Under the pieces are notes generated by a model. That model saw only the letters and a list, made by a program, of their open reading frames with translations, ran no database searches and was not told the origin of the DNA. A stretch of 64,000 bases of DNA, taken from Lathyrus oleraceus. Taxonomy: Eukaryota > Streptophyta > Magnoliopsida > Fabales > Fabaceae. The stretch is from positions 51,914,771 through 51,978,770 of the forward strand of contig NC_066579.1 in NCBI RefSeq assembly GCF_024323335.1, read 5' to 3'. The first letter of the stretch is position 1, and the number at the start of each line of letters is the position of its first letter. A program made the translations under genes and the position numbers. Shown piece after piece: positions 10,637 through 23,090 of the stretch.

Positions 10637-13546
10637 ATGGACGCTATGAATGATCAATTTCTTGAGCTTCGCAAGGAATTGAAAACTCTCAGAGGAAAGG
10701 ATCTTTTTGGCAAGTCTGTTGCCGATCTCTGTTTAGTTCCCAACGTGAAGATTCCTGTGAAGTTCAAGGTCCCTGACTTTGAAAAGTACAAAGGAAACAC
10801 TTGTCCTCTCAGCCACCTGGTCATGTATGCCAGGAAGATGTCTACTCAGACTGATAACGACCAGTTGCTCATCCACTACTTTCAGGACAGTTTGTCCGGT
10901 GCTGCCTTGAGATGGTACATGGGGTTATACAGTGCGAACATCTGATCCTTCAACGACCTTGGCGAGGCCTTCGTCAAGCAATACAAATACAACATGGATA
11001 TGGCTCCCGATAGGGATCAGTTGAGGGTCATGTTCCAGAAGGACAAGGAAACATTCAAAACGTATGCCCAAAGGTGGCGAGAGGTGGCAGCACAGATCGT
11101 GCCTCCGCTAGAAGAGAAGGAAATGACCAAGATCTTTCTGAAGACCTTGAGTTCATTCTATTATGAGCGGATGATTGTTAGCGCTCCTTCTGACTTCACC
11201 GAGATGGTGAATATGGGGATGCGGTTAGAAGAAGGGGTTAGAGAAGGGCGTCTAACCAGAGAAGAAGGCTCTTCTGCCAATCGCTATGGGGAGTTTGCAA
11301 AGAAGAAAGATGGAGAGGCACATGCTGTGACCTCCCATGTGAAGCCAAGAAGACCCTCTGTGAGGAGGAAGACCGTGCGTCCCGCCGGTAACCAGCACCA
11401 GGTGGCTCATATAGCACCTGTCTTCAGAGACAATCAGCAGTATCACCAACATAGCAACAATTAGCAACCACCTCAGCAATATCAGCAACAACAGCACCGT
11501 CCGCAACAGCAGGCCTACCAGCCTCGAAACAGTAATCAAACTAGCACGAGTTACGAGAGGAAAAGGGTCACCTTTGATCCTATTCCAATGACGTACGCAG
11601 AATTATATCCCTCTTTGATAGAGAGGAACTTGATTACTCCGAGAGACCCACCAGCTATACCTGCTAACCCTCAGTGGTGGTATAAGCCCGAATTGCATTG
11701 TGTTTATCATTCTGGTGCTCCCGACCACGATGTGGAGAATTGTTACCCTTTGAAGACCAAGGTTCAAGACCTTGTGAGGTGTGGCATTCTGTGTTTAGAG
11801 GACGTAGGTCCTAACATGAAGAAGAAACCATTGCCCGAGCATGGGAAATCTATCAACATGGTCCAGGGTTGCCCTGGAAAATACAAGGTCAAATATGTCA
11901 GTCATATTCGACAGTCTTTGGTCGAGATGCACCGTTTGCTATGCGAGTATAGTCATTATGAGCATGATCATGATAGATGCCGAATATGCCCTGTTAACAG
12001 ATTGGGTTGTCGCCAAGTGTGTAAAGATCTTCAGGAAATGCTGGATGAAGGGGTCATTGAGATTCTTCAGAATAGGAATGTTGACGAAGACGAGCCATAG
12101 GTCAACGTGATCTCCCCAGTATTCCGGATGCCCGAGCCTATTATCATCAAGTATGATGATAGCAAGCAGAAGGTTTCTCCTTCTCTGATCATTAAACCTG
12201 CTGGTCCAGTACCGTACTCATCTGAAAAGGCAATTCCCTTTCGTTACAACGCTGTTACTGTAGAATATGGGAAAGAAGTGCCTTTGCCTTCCTCATCTGT
12301 GGTGAACATCGCTGATGTAAGTGGTTTGACCCGCAGCGGTCGTGTATTTTCAACACCACCTAAGCCTCAAGCTAGTGCTGATTTTGTTAAACGCCCGATT
12401 GGGAATGCGGTGAATCCCCCGAATCCGGCACTTGCTGTTAAACCCTCCTCTGTACTAAAAACTCCTACTTCTGTTGACCCTAGTGGCAATGAGAAAGAAG
12501 ACTGTGATGAGATGCTGAGGCTCATCAAAAGGAGCGAGTACAATGTTGTAGACCAGCTTCTACAAATGCCATCCAAAATATCAGTATTATCTTTGCTATT
12601 GAATTCAGAACCACATAGAGAGGCTCTGCAGAAAGTTTTAGATGTGGCATATGTAGATCATGATGTCACAATAGAGCAATTCGATAGCATTGTTGCAAAC
12701 ATTACCGCTTGTAACAATTTGAGTTTTTGTGACTCTAATCTCCCTGAGGAGGGAAGAGACCACAACTTGGCATTACACATCTCCATGAATTGCAAAGACG
12801 ACGCCATGTCCAATATGCTGGTGGACACTGGGTCATCCCTGAACGTATTGCCAAAGTCCACTCTTTCAAGACTATCATATCAAGGGCCTCCCATGAGGCA
12901 GAGTGGAGTTGTTGTGAAAGCTTTCGATGGGTCACGTAAAACTGTGATTGGGGAAGTTGAGCTCCCAATCAAGATTGGACCAAGTGATTTCCAAATTACC
13001 TTCCAGGTTATGGACATCCACCCATCGTACAACTGTCTCTTAGGCAGACCATGGATTCACGAGGCTGGCGCCGTGACATCCACCTTACACCAGAAACTGA
13101 AATTTGTGAAGAATAAGAAACTGGTAGTGGTAGGGGGAGAAAAGGCTCTCCTGGTTAGCCACTTGTCTTCCTTCTCGTACATAGATGCAGTTGGAACTCC
13201 TTTCCAAGCTTTATCTATAGCTGAGCCTGTTGAGAAGAGAACTCCTTCATTTACTTCCTATAGAGATGCGAAGTTGGCCATCGAGTGTGGTGCGACTGCT
13301 GGTTTAGGAAAAATGATTGAGTTAGAAGACAATAAGTCTCGGGCTGGCATTGGCTTTTCTTCCGGGGTCTTCAATGCGCAAGGGTTATTCAATGGTGGAG
13401 GTTTCATCCACACCGTTCAAGATGAGGAAGTTGCTGCTGTCTTGGAAGAGGATGCAGAGGACTCTGACAATTTCATCATCCCTGGAGGGGTCTGCAACAA
13501 TTAGGTCGCTGTGGATGTTCCTACAGTTATCCATAAGTCAACGTAA
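10637..13546 (+). pseudogene. gag-protease polyprotein, disrupted by four stops
   Basis: This is one frame encoding capsid (gag) and then aspartic protease. The gag core is at about 10720-11230 (FKVPDFEKYKGNTCP, ALRWYMGL, EAFVKQYKYN). A Gln-rich stretch follows near 11440-11530. A zinc-knuckle-like motif C-x2-H-x5-H-x4-C lies near 11698-11750. The protease has LVDTGSSLNVLP with catalytic Asp at 12824-12826, and later LLGRPWIH. In-frame stops are TGA 10943-10945, TAG 11462-11464, TAG 12098-12100 and TAG 13502-13504, with a final TAA at 13544-13546. Compared with the older element, gag starts about 110 residues later and lacks the Pro-rich N-terminal part. Gag would package the RNA and the protease would cut the polyprotein, but this copy is dead. 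Confidence 0.9.
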
Positions 13547-13807
13547 TGATCACTTTGTTTAAAAACCCTTCTCCCAGGCCAAAAGGAGGAGTGATGAAAT
13601 TGTTGGCAACATAAATACAATGATATTTTCATTCAATAAATTCATGTTAAATGTTTGTTTTTCCAAATTATTTTCCCTTTTCTCTTTTTGCATGAAATTG
13701 GTGATCACATAAAACCCTAAAAATAAAATAAAATAAATCTTTTCATCTGCACAATGATTTGCCTTGTTTGAATTCTAAAGCTTTTCATATCCAAAATCAT
13801 TGTGCAG
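13547..13807 (+). other. Probable intron between protease and RT
   Basis: This is non-coding, AT-rich sequence between the gag-pro stop and the open RT frame. It ends in a pyrimidine-poor but plausible 3' splice site, TTGTGCAG (AG at 13806-13807), just before the RT frame opens. Ogre elements are known to remove an intron here so that gag-pro and pol can be read together. I cannot fix the donor site. A second possible acceptor AG lies at 13818-13819. Confidence 0.55.
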
Positions 13808-16800
13808 GTTGATTTCTAGACCCATTGAACATAATGACCCAACACCATCTCCCAACTTTGAATTCCCTGTATTTGAGGCAGAGGAAGATGATGTTGAAGA
13901 GATTCCTGATGAGATCACCCATCTACTTTAGCATGAAGAGAAGATCATTCAGCCGCATCTTGAGAATCTGGAAACAGTCAACTTGGGGTCTGAAGATTGT
14001 GTGCGAGAGGTGAAGATTGGGGCACTCCTGGAAGAATCTGTTAAGAAGGGGTTGATTGAATTGCTGAGAGAATATGTTGATGTCTTCGCCTGGTCATATG
14101 AAGACATGCCTGGTCTAGATACTGATATTGTGCAACATTTCCTGCCTTTAAAGCATGAGTGCGTGCCTGTGAAGCAGAAGCTCAGAAGAACTCATCCTGA
14201 TATGGCAGTGAAGATCAAAGAGGAAGTTCAGAAGCAAATTGATGCAGGGTTTCTGGTGACTTCTACATATCCTCAATGGGTCGCCAATATTGTGCCCGTG
14301 CCTAAGAAAGATGGAAAAGTCTGGATGTGTTTGGACTATAGAGATTTGAATAAAGCTAGTCCGAAAGATGATTTCCCTCTACCACATATTGATATGTTGG
14401 TAGACAATACAGCTAAATTCAAAGTCTTCTCATTTATGGATGGATTTTCTGGATATAATCAGATCAAAATGGCACCCGAGGATATGGAGAAGACAGCATT
14501 CATCACACCTTGGGGAACATTCTATTATCGAGTGATGCCCTTCGGTTTGAAGAACGCCGGAGCCACGTATCAACGAGCTATGACTACCTTGTTTCATGAT
14601 ATGATGCACAAGGAGATCGAGGTATATGTTGATGATATGATTGCTAAGTCAAGAACGGAAGTTGAACATGTAGAGCACCTGTTGAAGCTTTTTCAGCGTT
14701 TGAGGAATTATAACCTTCGTCTGAATCCCAACAAGTGTACATTTGGAGTCCGTTCTGGCAGGTTATTGGGCTTCGTTTTCAGTGAAAGAGGTATTGAAGT
14801 TGATCCTGCAAAGGTCAAAGCAATACAAGAGATGCCTGCGCCCAGAATTGAGAAGCAAGTCCGAGGTTTTCTTGGCCGCTTGAATTACATATCCAGGTTC
14901 ATATCCCACATGACTGCCACATGTGCACCAATATTCAAGCTCCTTCAGAAAGATCAGTCTCGTGATTGGACTGAGGATTACCAGAAAGCCTTTGACAGTA
15001 TTAAAGAGTATCTATCTAAGCCTCTGATCCTGTCTCCGCCTGTGGAAGGAAGACCATTGATTATGTACCTGATTGTTCTTGAAGATTCAATGGGTTGTGT
15101 CCTTGGTCAGTAAGATGAATCAGGGAAGAAAGAGTATGCTATTTACTACCTCAGTAAGAAGTTCACTGATTGTGAGTCTCGATACTCAATGCTTGAGAAG
15201 GCATGTTGTGCCTTAGCTTGGGCTGCTAAGCGCTTACGCCAGTATATGCTAAATCATACGACTTGGTTGATATCCAGAATGGATCCAATCAAGTATATAT
15301 TTGAGAAGCCTGCTCTAACTGGAAGGATTGCCCGTTGGCAGATGTTGTTATCTGAGTATGATATTGAGTATCGAGCTCAGAAGGCTATTAAAGGTAGTAT
15401 CTTGGCTGACCACTTGGCACACCAGCCGATCGAGGATTATCAGTCAGTTCAGTATGACTTCCCGATGAGGAAATTTTGTATTTGAAAATGAAAGATTGCG
15501 ATGAGCCTACACTCGATGAAGGGCCAGAGCCTGGTTCCAGATGGAGTATGGTGTTTGATGGCGCTGTAAATCAGTATGGAAATGGTATTGGGGCAGTAAT
15601 CATTACTCCTCAGGGCACACATATTCCTTTTATAGCAAGGCTAACTTTCAAATGCACGAATAATATGGCAGAGTATGAGGCCTGCATTATGGGATTGGAG
15701 GAATGCATTGACCTCAGGATCAAGCATCTTGATGCTTATGGTGATTCGGCCCTCGTTGCTAATCAGATTAAGGGTGAGTGGGAAACGAATCAGCCTGGTC
15801 TCATTCCGTATAGGGATTATGCGAGGAGGATTTCAACGTTCTTTACTGAGGTTGATTTCCACCATATTCCTCGAGATGAAAATCGGATGGCAGATGCTCT
15901 TGCTACGCTCGCTTCGATGATTATGGTTAAGCTGTGGAATGAACTTCCCAATATCACTGTGATGCGCTTGGACAGACCAGCTCATGTATTTGCAGTTGAA
16001 GAAGTGAAAAATGATAAGCCGTGGTATTATGATATCAAGTGTTTCCTTCAGAGCCAGATTTACCCACCTGGGGCATCTGTGAAAGATAGGAAGACTTTGA
16101 GGAGATTGTCAGGTAGTTTCTACCTCAATGGCGAAGTGCTTTACAAGAGAAATTTTGACATGGTTCTGCTCAGATGCGTGGATAGACACGAAGCAGACCT
16201 GTTGATGACCGAGGTCCATGAGGGTTCATTTGGTACTCATTCCAATGGACATGCCATGGCTAGAAAGATGTTGAGAGCAGGCTACTATTGGCTGACAATG
16301 GAGTCTGATTGCTGCAAGTATGTGAAGAAATGCCATAAGTGTCAGATTTATGCGGATAAGATTCATATTCCCCCGACACTTCTGAATGTGATTTCATCAC
16401 CATGGCCCTTATCCATTGGGGGATTGACATGATTGGCATGCTAGAGCTGAAAGCGTCCAATGGACACAGATTTATTCTCGTAGCAATTGATTACTTCACC
16501 AAGTGGGTTGAAGCGGCATCGTATGCAAATGTGACCAGGCAGGTGGTCGTGAAGTTTATCAAGAATCAACTCATATGCCGATATGGTATGCCAGATAAGA
16601 TCATTACTGATAATGGATCTAACTTGAACAACAAGATGATGAAAGAGCTGTGTAGTGAGTTCAAAATAGCGCATCACAATTCTTCTCCTTACACACCAAA
16701 GATAAATGGGGTTGTTGAAGCTGCTAATAAGAATATCAAGAAGATTATCCAGAAGATGGTTATTACATATAAAGATTGGCATGAGATGCTGCCATTTTCT

Positions 16801-17268
16801 TTACATGGATATCGTACGTCTGTCCGCACTTCAACAGGGGAAACCCCTTTCTCTCTCGTTTATGGCATGGAAGTTGTACTCCCAGTAGAGGTGGAGATCC
16901 CGTCAATGAGAGTCTTGATGGAAGCCAAGTTGACTGATGCTGAATGGGTTCAGAGTCGTTATGACCAGCTGAATTTGATTGAAGAGAAGAGATTGACTGC
17001 CACGTGCCATGGTCAGTTGTATCAGCAGAGAATGAAGAAAGCTTTCGATAAGAAGGTCAAGCCTCGTGTGTTCCGAGAGGGTGACCTTGTGCTCAAGAAA
17101 GTCATGTCTTTCGCGCCTGATTCCAGGGGAAAGTGGACTCCAAACTATGAAGGTCCATATGTTGTTAAGAGAGCCTTTTCAGGCGGTGCTTTGATACTCA
17201 CAACTATGGATGGGGAGGATTTCACTCGTCCTGTGAATTCAGATGCAGTCAAGAAATACTTCGCCTAA
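13808..17268 (+). pseudogene. pol: RT, RNase H, archaeal-type RNase H, integrase; disrupted
   Basis: In order: a short acidic linker; reverse transcriptase (VPKKDGKVWMCLDYRDLN, FMDGFSGYNQI, catalytic YVDD at 14625-14636); a degenerate Ty3 RNase H lacking the usual catalytic Asp; a second RNase H with FDGA, AEYEA, YGDSAL and MADALATL, all four acidic residues present; integrase with HHCC zinc finger, DDE residues at 16489, 16609 and 16717 (first base of each codon) and a C-terminal domain ending DAVKKYFA. Defects are TAG 13929-13931, TAA 15111-15113, a 1-bp deletion near 15462-15464 and another near 16408-16411. The frame moves from 0 to 2 to 1 (position modulo 3). The dual RNase H is the signature of the Tat/Ogre clade. 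No chromodomain is seen. Confidence 0.93.
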
Positions 17269-17289
17269 AAAAATAAAAACAGAATAGCT

Positions 17290-17455
17290 CGCTAAGTTGA
17301 AAACCCGAAAGGGCGACTTAGGCAAAAATGAGCGTCTCGGTGGATTGAAAACCCGAAAGGGAGGTCCAGGCAAAAGTTAGAGACATAAAAAAAAATATTT
17401 GTATCCCGCTAGGTTGAGTACCTCATCCTGGGGCAATCTAGGCAAAAATTAGGGA
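17290..17455 (+). repeat. Degenerate tandem units, TTGAAAACCCGAAAGG core
   Basis: Two good units start at 17297 and 17345 (48 bases apart) and a third, diverged one starts near 17414. Each has TTGA(AAACCCGAAAGG), then a spacer, then TAGGCAAAAA or CAGGCAAAAG. The counterpart in the older element is at 572-780 on the minus strand. Confidence 0.8.
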
Positions 17456-18734
17456 TTTGGCAAGTAACTGCATCCTGACAAGGCTTCGTTCTACAATTAT
17501 CATCCGTCAGAGTTTCTCGTTCATTCATCATCAACCGAAGCTTCGAATACATCAAATTCAGAATTGGTGGAGAAACGGTCATTATGTTCAATGTAGCCCT
17601 TTTCCAATTAATATCACCAATTTCAAACTTGTAAAGATCTATGGAGTCTTGCCATTTGCGGACTACCATTCCATCAAATAAATTTGAGCCTTTATCCAAT
17701 TATTTGCGCTCTTATTTGTTTCTATTCAACAAATGTTTTGCATGTTTTGGTTGAGAAAATATCATTGTTTTAAACAAATAATTTGTTTTTTTTTTTTCAA
17801 AACAAAGTGAACATTCACTAAGACGAAAGGATACTTAAGAGATCCTCAATGCTCTCCCAAGGGTGGCATGATCTCCAACAGGGTAAGACATTTATTCATA
17901 TTCCTGGCATGACTATATTTTCTACCTCTGGAACCCTGAGTGATATGATTTTGAGAGGTTCACCAGTTGTCCCTTCAGCAGAGCGGTTGATTCTTTCCTC
18001 CTCAGCAGATATGTTCTCTCTGGAAGACTCGATTTTTGGTGGTTGGTCCCCAGAATCCCTTTATCCCTCGGATAGATTCCCCAGTAGGGTGGCTTATGTG
18101 GCAGATTCTACTTGTGCATTAAACTCTTTTCCCCCAACTGTGACTGATGATTCATCCCCCGCAGAGATACTGTTGTTCCCTGGTATCTCTGATCCCCGGC
18201 AGATTGGATACTCTCCGGTGATCCTGGCTTTCTCCCTTGAGATGTAGTACCCGGTGGTTGGTTCCTAGATCCGGTTGTGTTAGATATGTCTGTTTGTCAG
18301 CATTTATCATACATAAACCACGCATATACATGCATAATCATAACATTCAAATATTCATGTTGCATTCTTTTCCATATATCGTTGTTTGTTATCTCCTGCT
18401 ATTTGGTGATATAGATCTCCCCAAGCAGATGTGTGTGTCTGATCTCTCCATATAGAGTCAGCTCCATAGGCAGAAAGCGTTTATCCTTTCTTCCATATTC
18501 CCCACCGAGCTATGTCCTCGTGGATGATGGTTGTTTCTGTTTCCCCCCAACACATATATTGGGATGGGTTCCCCTGTTGAGTTATATCCTCACCAGGACA
18601 AGTCTTGATTCAGTTTGCCTTTTTGATTTGATCCTAAATTGGCCCCTCGAAGCTGTTACCTTTGTTCCCCGCGGTATAAATGAATAATTACTCGATAATT
18701 AGTAATCATTCATATTATCCCCGGCGAACTCTGT

Positions 18735-19590
18735 GGTTTCCTACCCTGATACCGGTAGTTGTAAACCCTATTTTCTCCCCTTTGCAGAGTTAACCTTTGG
18801 TTCATCATAATCGATGACGGTTACTTTCCCGTGGTTTCCTACCCAGTATCCGGTATACGTAATCCCCTCCTTGGCGGTTATCTTCATCCAATATTCGATG
18901 TTGATATTCCCTCTTTTGCCTGGATAATTGCCCTGTTTACGCAATTTATCCCCAGCGGGTCATCTTTCGTCTACCTTGTTGTTGTTGGTGACAATTGTTT
19001 CTCCCCTGGATTGGTCATTATTATATACCTAGTTGTGGTATCCCGATGCCTTCTTCTTTGGTCGATTTATCCTTTATTAACCCAGTAACCAGTTGTGGAT
19101 AATCTTCCATGCGAATATATTATCTACGTTCTGACGGTAATAGATAGTATATCTCATGCACTCTTTGGTCGAAGCCTTTTTGTTCTTCCCCAGTAGAGTA
19201 AGATTCATATTCCCTTTGTGGAGTCGAATATCCATCCTATAAACGAGTTTGCTTTTAGCCCTCTTTTGGATGATGAGTGTCTTGGGAATATTCCCCAATT
19301 CACGCCTTGGTTGGTCACCTATTATATGCCCAGTAACCGGTATCCTTGGTGGTCCTCCCTTTATGCTCCCTATTATGACTTTTGTCCTCTGTGGAGTCAG
19401 ATTTCCCTGAGTTAAAATATACCTTTTTAGGTCTTCCTCAGATGTTTCGGAGTTTTGATATCTCTCACCCTTATACCGGTCTTAGATATTCATTTCTTCC
19501 CGAGCATGTTGTATCTCTGACCCTTATGTCGGTGTTCAGATCACATGTCTCATCGAGCTTGTTACCCAGTAACCGGTAACACCTCATCTC
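18735..19590 (+). repeat. Interspersed CCCAGTAACCGGTA motif copies
   Basis: Near-copies of CCCAGTAACCGGTA occur at about 18743, 18842, 19081, 19329 and 19564, set in pyrimidine-rich sequence with many TTCCCC runs. Spacing is irregular (about 100-250 bases), so this is not a simple satellite. It looks like an old, decayed tandem or dispersed repeat within the 3' UTR. Confidence 0.6.
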
Positions 19591-20062
19591 GCTGCTTCCC
19601 CGAGAGAGTCTTTTTAGACATCCCCAGCAAGGTCCCTTAGTGGATTGTTTTTGTCCGAATTTCTATCCGAAGTATCCGTTGTGGATAGTTTCGCGGTATT
19701 GGCGTATTCCCCAATACGGGCGTCTTCGAGTCAGCTCGAGTCCTTCCATTGGTTTATTCCCTTTGGAATTCTGCTCCCCAAACTTTGAGTCGTGCCCTGC
19801 TCACGCATTTCTTCTTGTCCCCATAAGAGTCCCCAGGTTTTTGACCCAGGAATGTATCACTCATGTGAATCGTCAGTGTCTCCTGTTTGTCTTTACTCCT
19901 TTGTGGACATGTATCCCCACAGAGTGTTACCATTTTGCATACATACATTTGCATCATGAGGTCTCTTAGGGACCACAATTCGTCTCTTTGTTGTTATTTA
20001 AGCCCATTCTACCTCGTCGAGACGAAGATTTTAACCTTCCCTTCTCCGGCTAGAATGAACTT

Positions 20063-20071
20063 AAATAAGGG
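20063..20071 (+). other. Possible polypurine tract before the 3' LTR
   Basis: AAATAAGGG followed by CATC lies just before the TG of the 3' LTR. The position is right for the plus-strand primer, but the tract is short and broken by a T, so the call is mainly positional. Confidence 0.5.
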
Positions 20072-21586
20072 CATCTGTAAGACCCCAATTTTGTCCCTAA
20101 GATCCCTCATGGCATCATAACATTTCATTACATAGCCTCAAGGATCATTGAGCATCTTGGTTCCTTTTCCCTTTGGGTGGGACTCCTTGTGAGTGGTTTG
20201 AGATCACCAAGCATGCTTGAATTGTATATCATTGCTTTTCTCATTTTGTTTATTAACCAAAAGCACAAAAATATGTCACTAACATCTTGTGTTTGTAGCT
20301 TGAGCAATCACAAAGTCCAAAGCTTCTAGGAGATCATTGGTACAAAGACATGGTCAAGAAGAGATGATAGTCAGCATGGTAATGGTCCCCAAAGATCTCA
20401 TCCATCAAATATGCCTCCCTAGCATCTCAATTCATCATTTTTGATCAAAGCAAGTCAAAGGGTTTGAGGCCTTGTTCTTCAAAGAAACCCTAATCCATCT
20501 GTGCACCATAATGCCTTGCTCATGAAGCAACCTCAGCCCATGGTCAAATACAATAAAGGGAAGTTCTTTAACTCTTCATTTCATGCATATCTGAACTTAT
20601 TTGAGTATCCTCAATCATCAATTCATCAAGATATGAGTTGTGAACTTGAGAAGTTGATCAGTCAATTCATCTGACTATTTTGAAATGCACTGAGACCTAA
20701 CGTTTTATGTGTTGGTCAAATAGAGATGGTTCCAAAAGAAAAAATGTTCTTAAGGACAATATGAACAACTTTCATGTTCATCAAAATTTGATTTGAAGCT
20801 TGGAAAACCATCTTCCATTCCAATACATTATAGGTCATTTTAATTGAAACCCTAATTTTGGGTCAACTTCCCAAGGACATAACTCATTCATTGTTTATGA
20901 TTTTGAGGTGGGATCAAATGCATTGGAAAGCTTGAGATGTCTACTTAAAATTTTATGTTGAACAAAATTTCAAAATCTCAAAGAAAATACATGTGATAAT
21001 GCAAGACATTATAGGTCCGTTTTGACCAAATGCATTAAAAGTCAAAAAAGTCCAACTTCAAGTTCCCATAACTCTTTCATCAAAAATCCAAATGATGCGA
21101 AATTTAAGCCCATTTTGATTTTCTTGAAAATATATACAACTTTGATGTTAGAGGTTTTTCCATTTGAGGCTTGCATCATCAAAACAGAAGGGCATGAAAG
21201 TTGGCCAATTTTAGAAACCTTACCTTGACATGTTTTGCACTTTAAACTCAAATTTCATAAATTTCCACATTCCAAATGGATTCTTGACCAACATAACATT
21301 TGTTCCTCATACAAAGACCTTTCCAACCATTACCCATATGCCTATGCTTGGATTTTCTAAATGGTATTTTCGAAGAGGTGAATGATTAGGTTCAATTGTG
21401 GAATTCATGTTGAAATCTTGTTTCACAAGCCAATTCAGAGCAAATTACACGTCCAAACCCTTGGCATTTGAACTCAGCTTGCATTTGGCATTGCTTTTGG
21501 GCCTTGTGCATGATCATGCAAGCCCATGCAAGTGGTATCCAAATTCATGCACACGGATCATTCCACACTTTCCTTGCCATTTTCTC

Positions 21587-21594
21587 TATAAATA
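21587..21594 (+). promoter_or_regulatory. Probable TATA box of the 3' LTR
   Basis: TATAAATA is in the same context as in the 5' LTR. In this copy it would drive transcription outward into the older element's antisense strand. Confidence 0.65.
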
Positions 21595-23063
21595 GAGACC
21601 TCATTCCCTCCATTTCACACCCCAATTTCAACCTGAAATGCTGCTGAAATCGTTCCCTAACCATCACTAAAGAAGCAAATTGCATTTTCTTCAAAATTTT
21701 CAGATCTAGAATTCAGCTTCATCTGGTTGTATTCTTAGATCTAGTGCTTCTAGACCTTCACCATACACTTCATTGAACTTCTGTTTTGATAAAGCAAGCA
21801 AGGTTTCAAGCTCAAATCACCAGAACTCAAACTTGAACTCCAACTGGTATTTTCTTCGATTCTCCTAATCCTTTGACCTATTGGCTGTGGTTTTGTGTTG
21901 GCTGAAGTCCTCTCAATAGAGCCATCATGTTTATGCTTTTAATTTTTGCAATCCATTGAGTTCATGATGAACACCAGATTTTTCAACTTCTGATTTCTCA
22001 AATCATAGAGATCTAGAATAAAAATGGATGGTATAGGGATGATGTACATCATCCCAACTTTCTATTGATGTATAGATCGCATGTTTTGGTTGCATTTTGA
22101 ATTTCTGCATTTTGGCCGGAATCTGGAAGCTCACCGGAGAAGACGGTGGCTCCGGTGGCTTCATCATCTCCAGTTTAAATCTGACCCGTTTGATCCATTT
22201 TCCAGATTCAATCAGGATCATTCATTGTTATGACTTTTATTTGTTTCACATGCGCACGCATTGACTCTGGACTTTGGTGGACGCGCGCTTAAGGAACGTT
22301 TGATGTGCCAGCTCAATTAATGAGCCTGATCCAACGCCTCACGTTTTTCCTTATTTTTAAATTCTGATTTAAATTTCCATTCTATTTTTTTTATTCCATT
22401 TCATTTTCTAAAATTCATATCTCTTTCATTTTTTATCCAAAAATTATGGGACCAATTGCATCATTTCCCAAATAAATTCTAGTTTCTATTTCTGATTTTT
22501 AATATTTTTTATTTTGTCATTTGATATTTTTTGTGAATTTTCTCTTTTCTGGTTATTTTTAATTCATTTTAAATAGTTTTTGATATTCACAAAATGCAAA
22601 AATATTTTCCTAACCTATTTGAATGATGATGGATTTATGAAAAATATTCTCATCAATTTTTGAATTGATTTGAGATTTATTTGAGATTTTAGTTCAATTA
22701 GATTATTTTTATTCATTTTTAATTGATTAAAAATAGTTTCTGACTTTTAAAAATGCTGAAATTTTTTGTCAAACTTTGTTTGACCTTGTTGAACTTAGGA
22801 TAAATCACTTGGACCTTTCAAGGTTGATTTGAAGTGATTTTGAAGTTTGACCTTTCCATTTATTTTAATTCAAGTTTATTTTTAATATAAAAAAATGTCA
22901 AAAATATTTTATTCTTTTCTTGACTTCCAATCTTCATCTCACTTCTGTTTTTGATTGTTTGACCTTGACTTTCAATGTTATTGGTCAACATATGAGGATT
23001 GGTACATAAGGTTTCATTTAATGCACTTTAATTTTGCCATTTCCATTCTCCATTATTCATCTC

Positions 23064-23090
23064 CTTCTTCTTCTTCTTCTTCTTCTTCTT
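23064..23090 (+). repeat. CTT microsatellite in the 3' LTR, 9 units
   Basis: Nine CTT units are followed by a T run. The 5' LTR has twelve units. Confidence 0.88.

Larger units (their letters stand above)
17269..20075 (+). other. Long 3' untranslated region of the Ogre-like element
   Basis: This is 2.8 kb between the integrase stop and the 3' LTR. It starts with the AAACCCGAAAGG repeats (17290-17455). From about 17850 it becomes rich in TTCCCC and CCAGTAACCGG-type motifs. Several short frames occur (up to 132 codons at 17849-18247) with no recognisable domain. This region is known to be hypervariable in Ogre elements and to give rise to tandem repeats. I see no gene. Confidence 0.8.

Noticed and set aside
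17849..18247. 132-codon open frame in the 3' UTR of the plus-strand element
   Set aside because: No recognisable domain, Ser/Pro-rich translation of a pyrimidine-rich stretch, and no counterpart in the other element.
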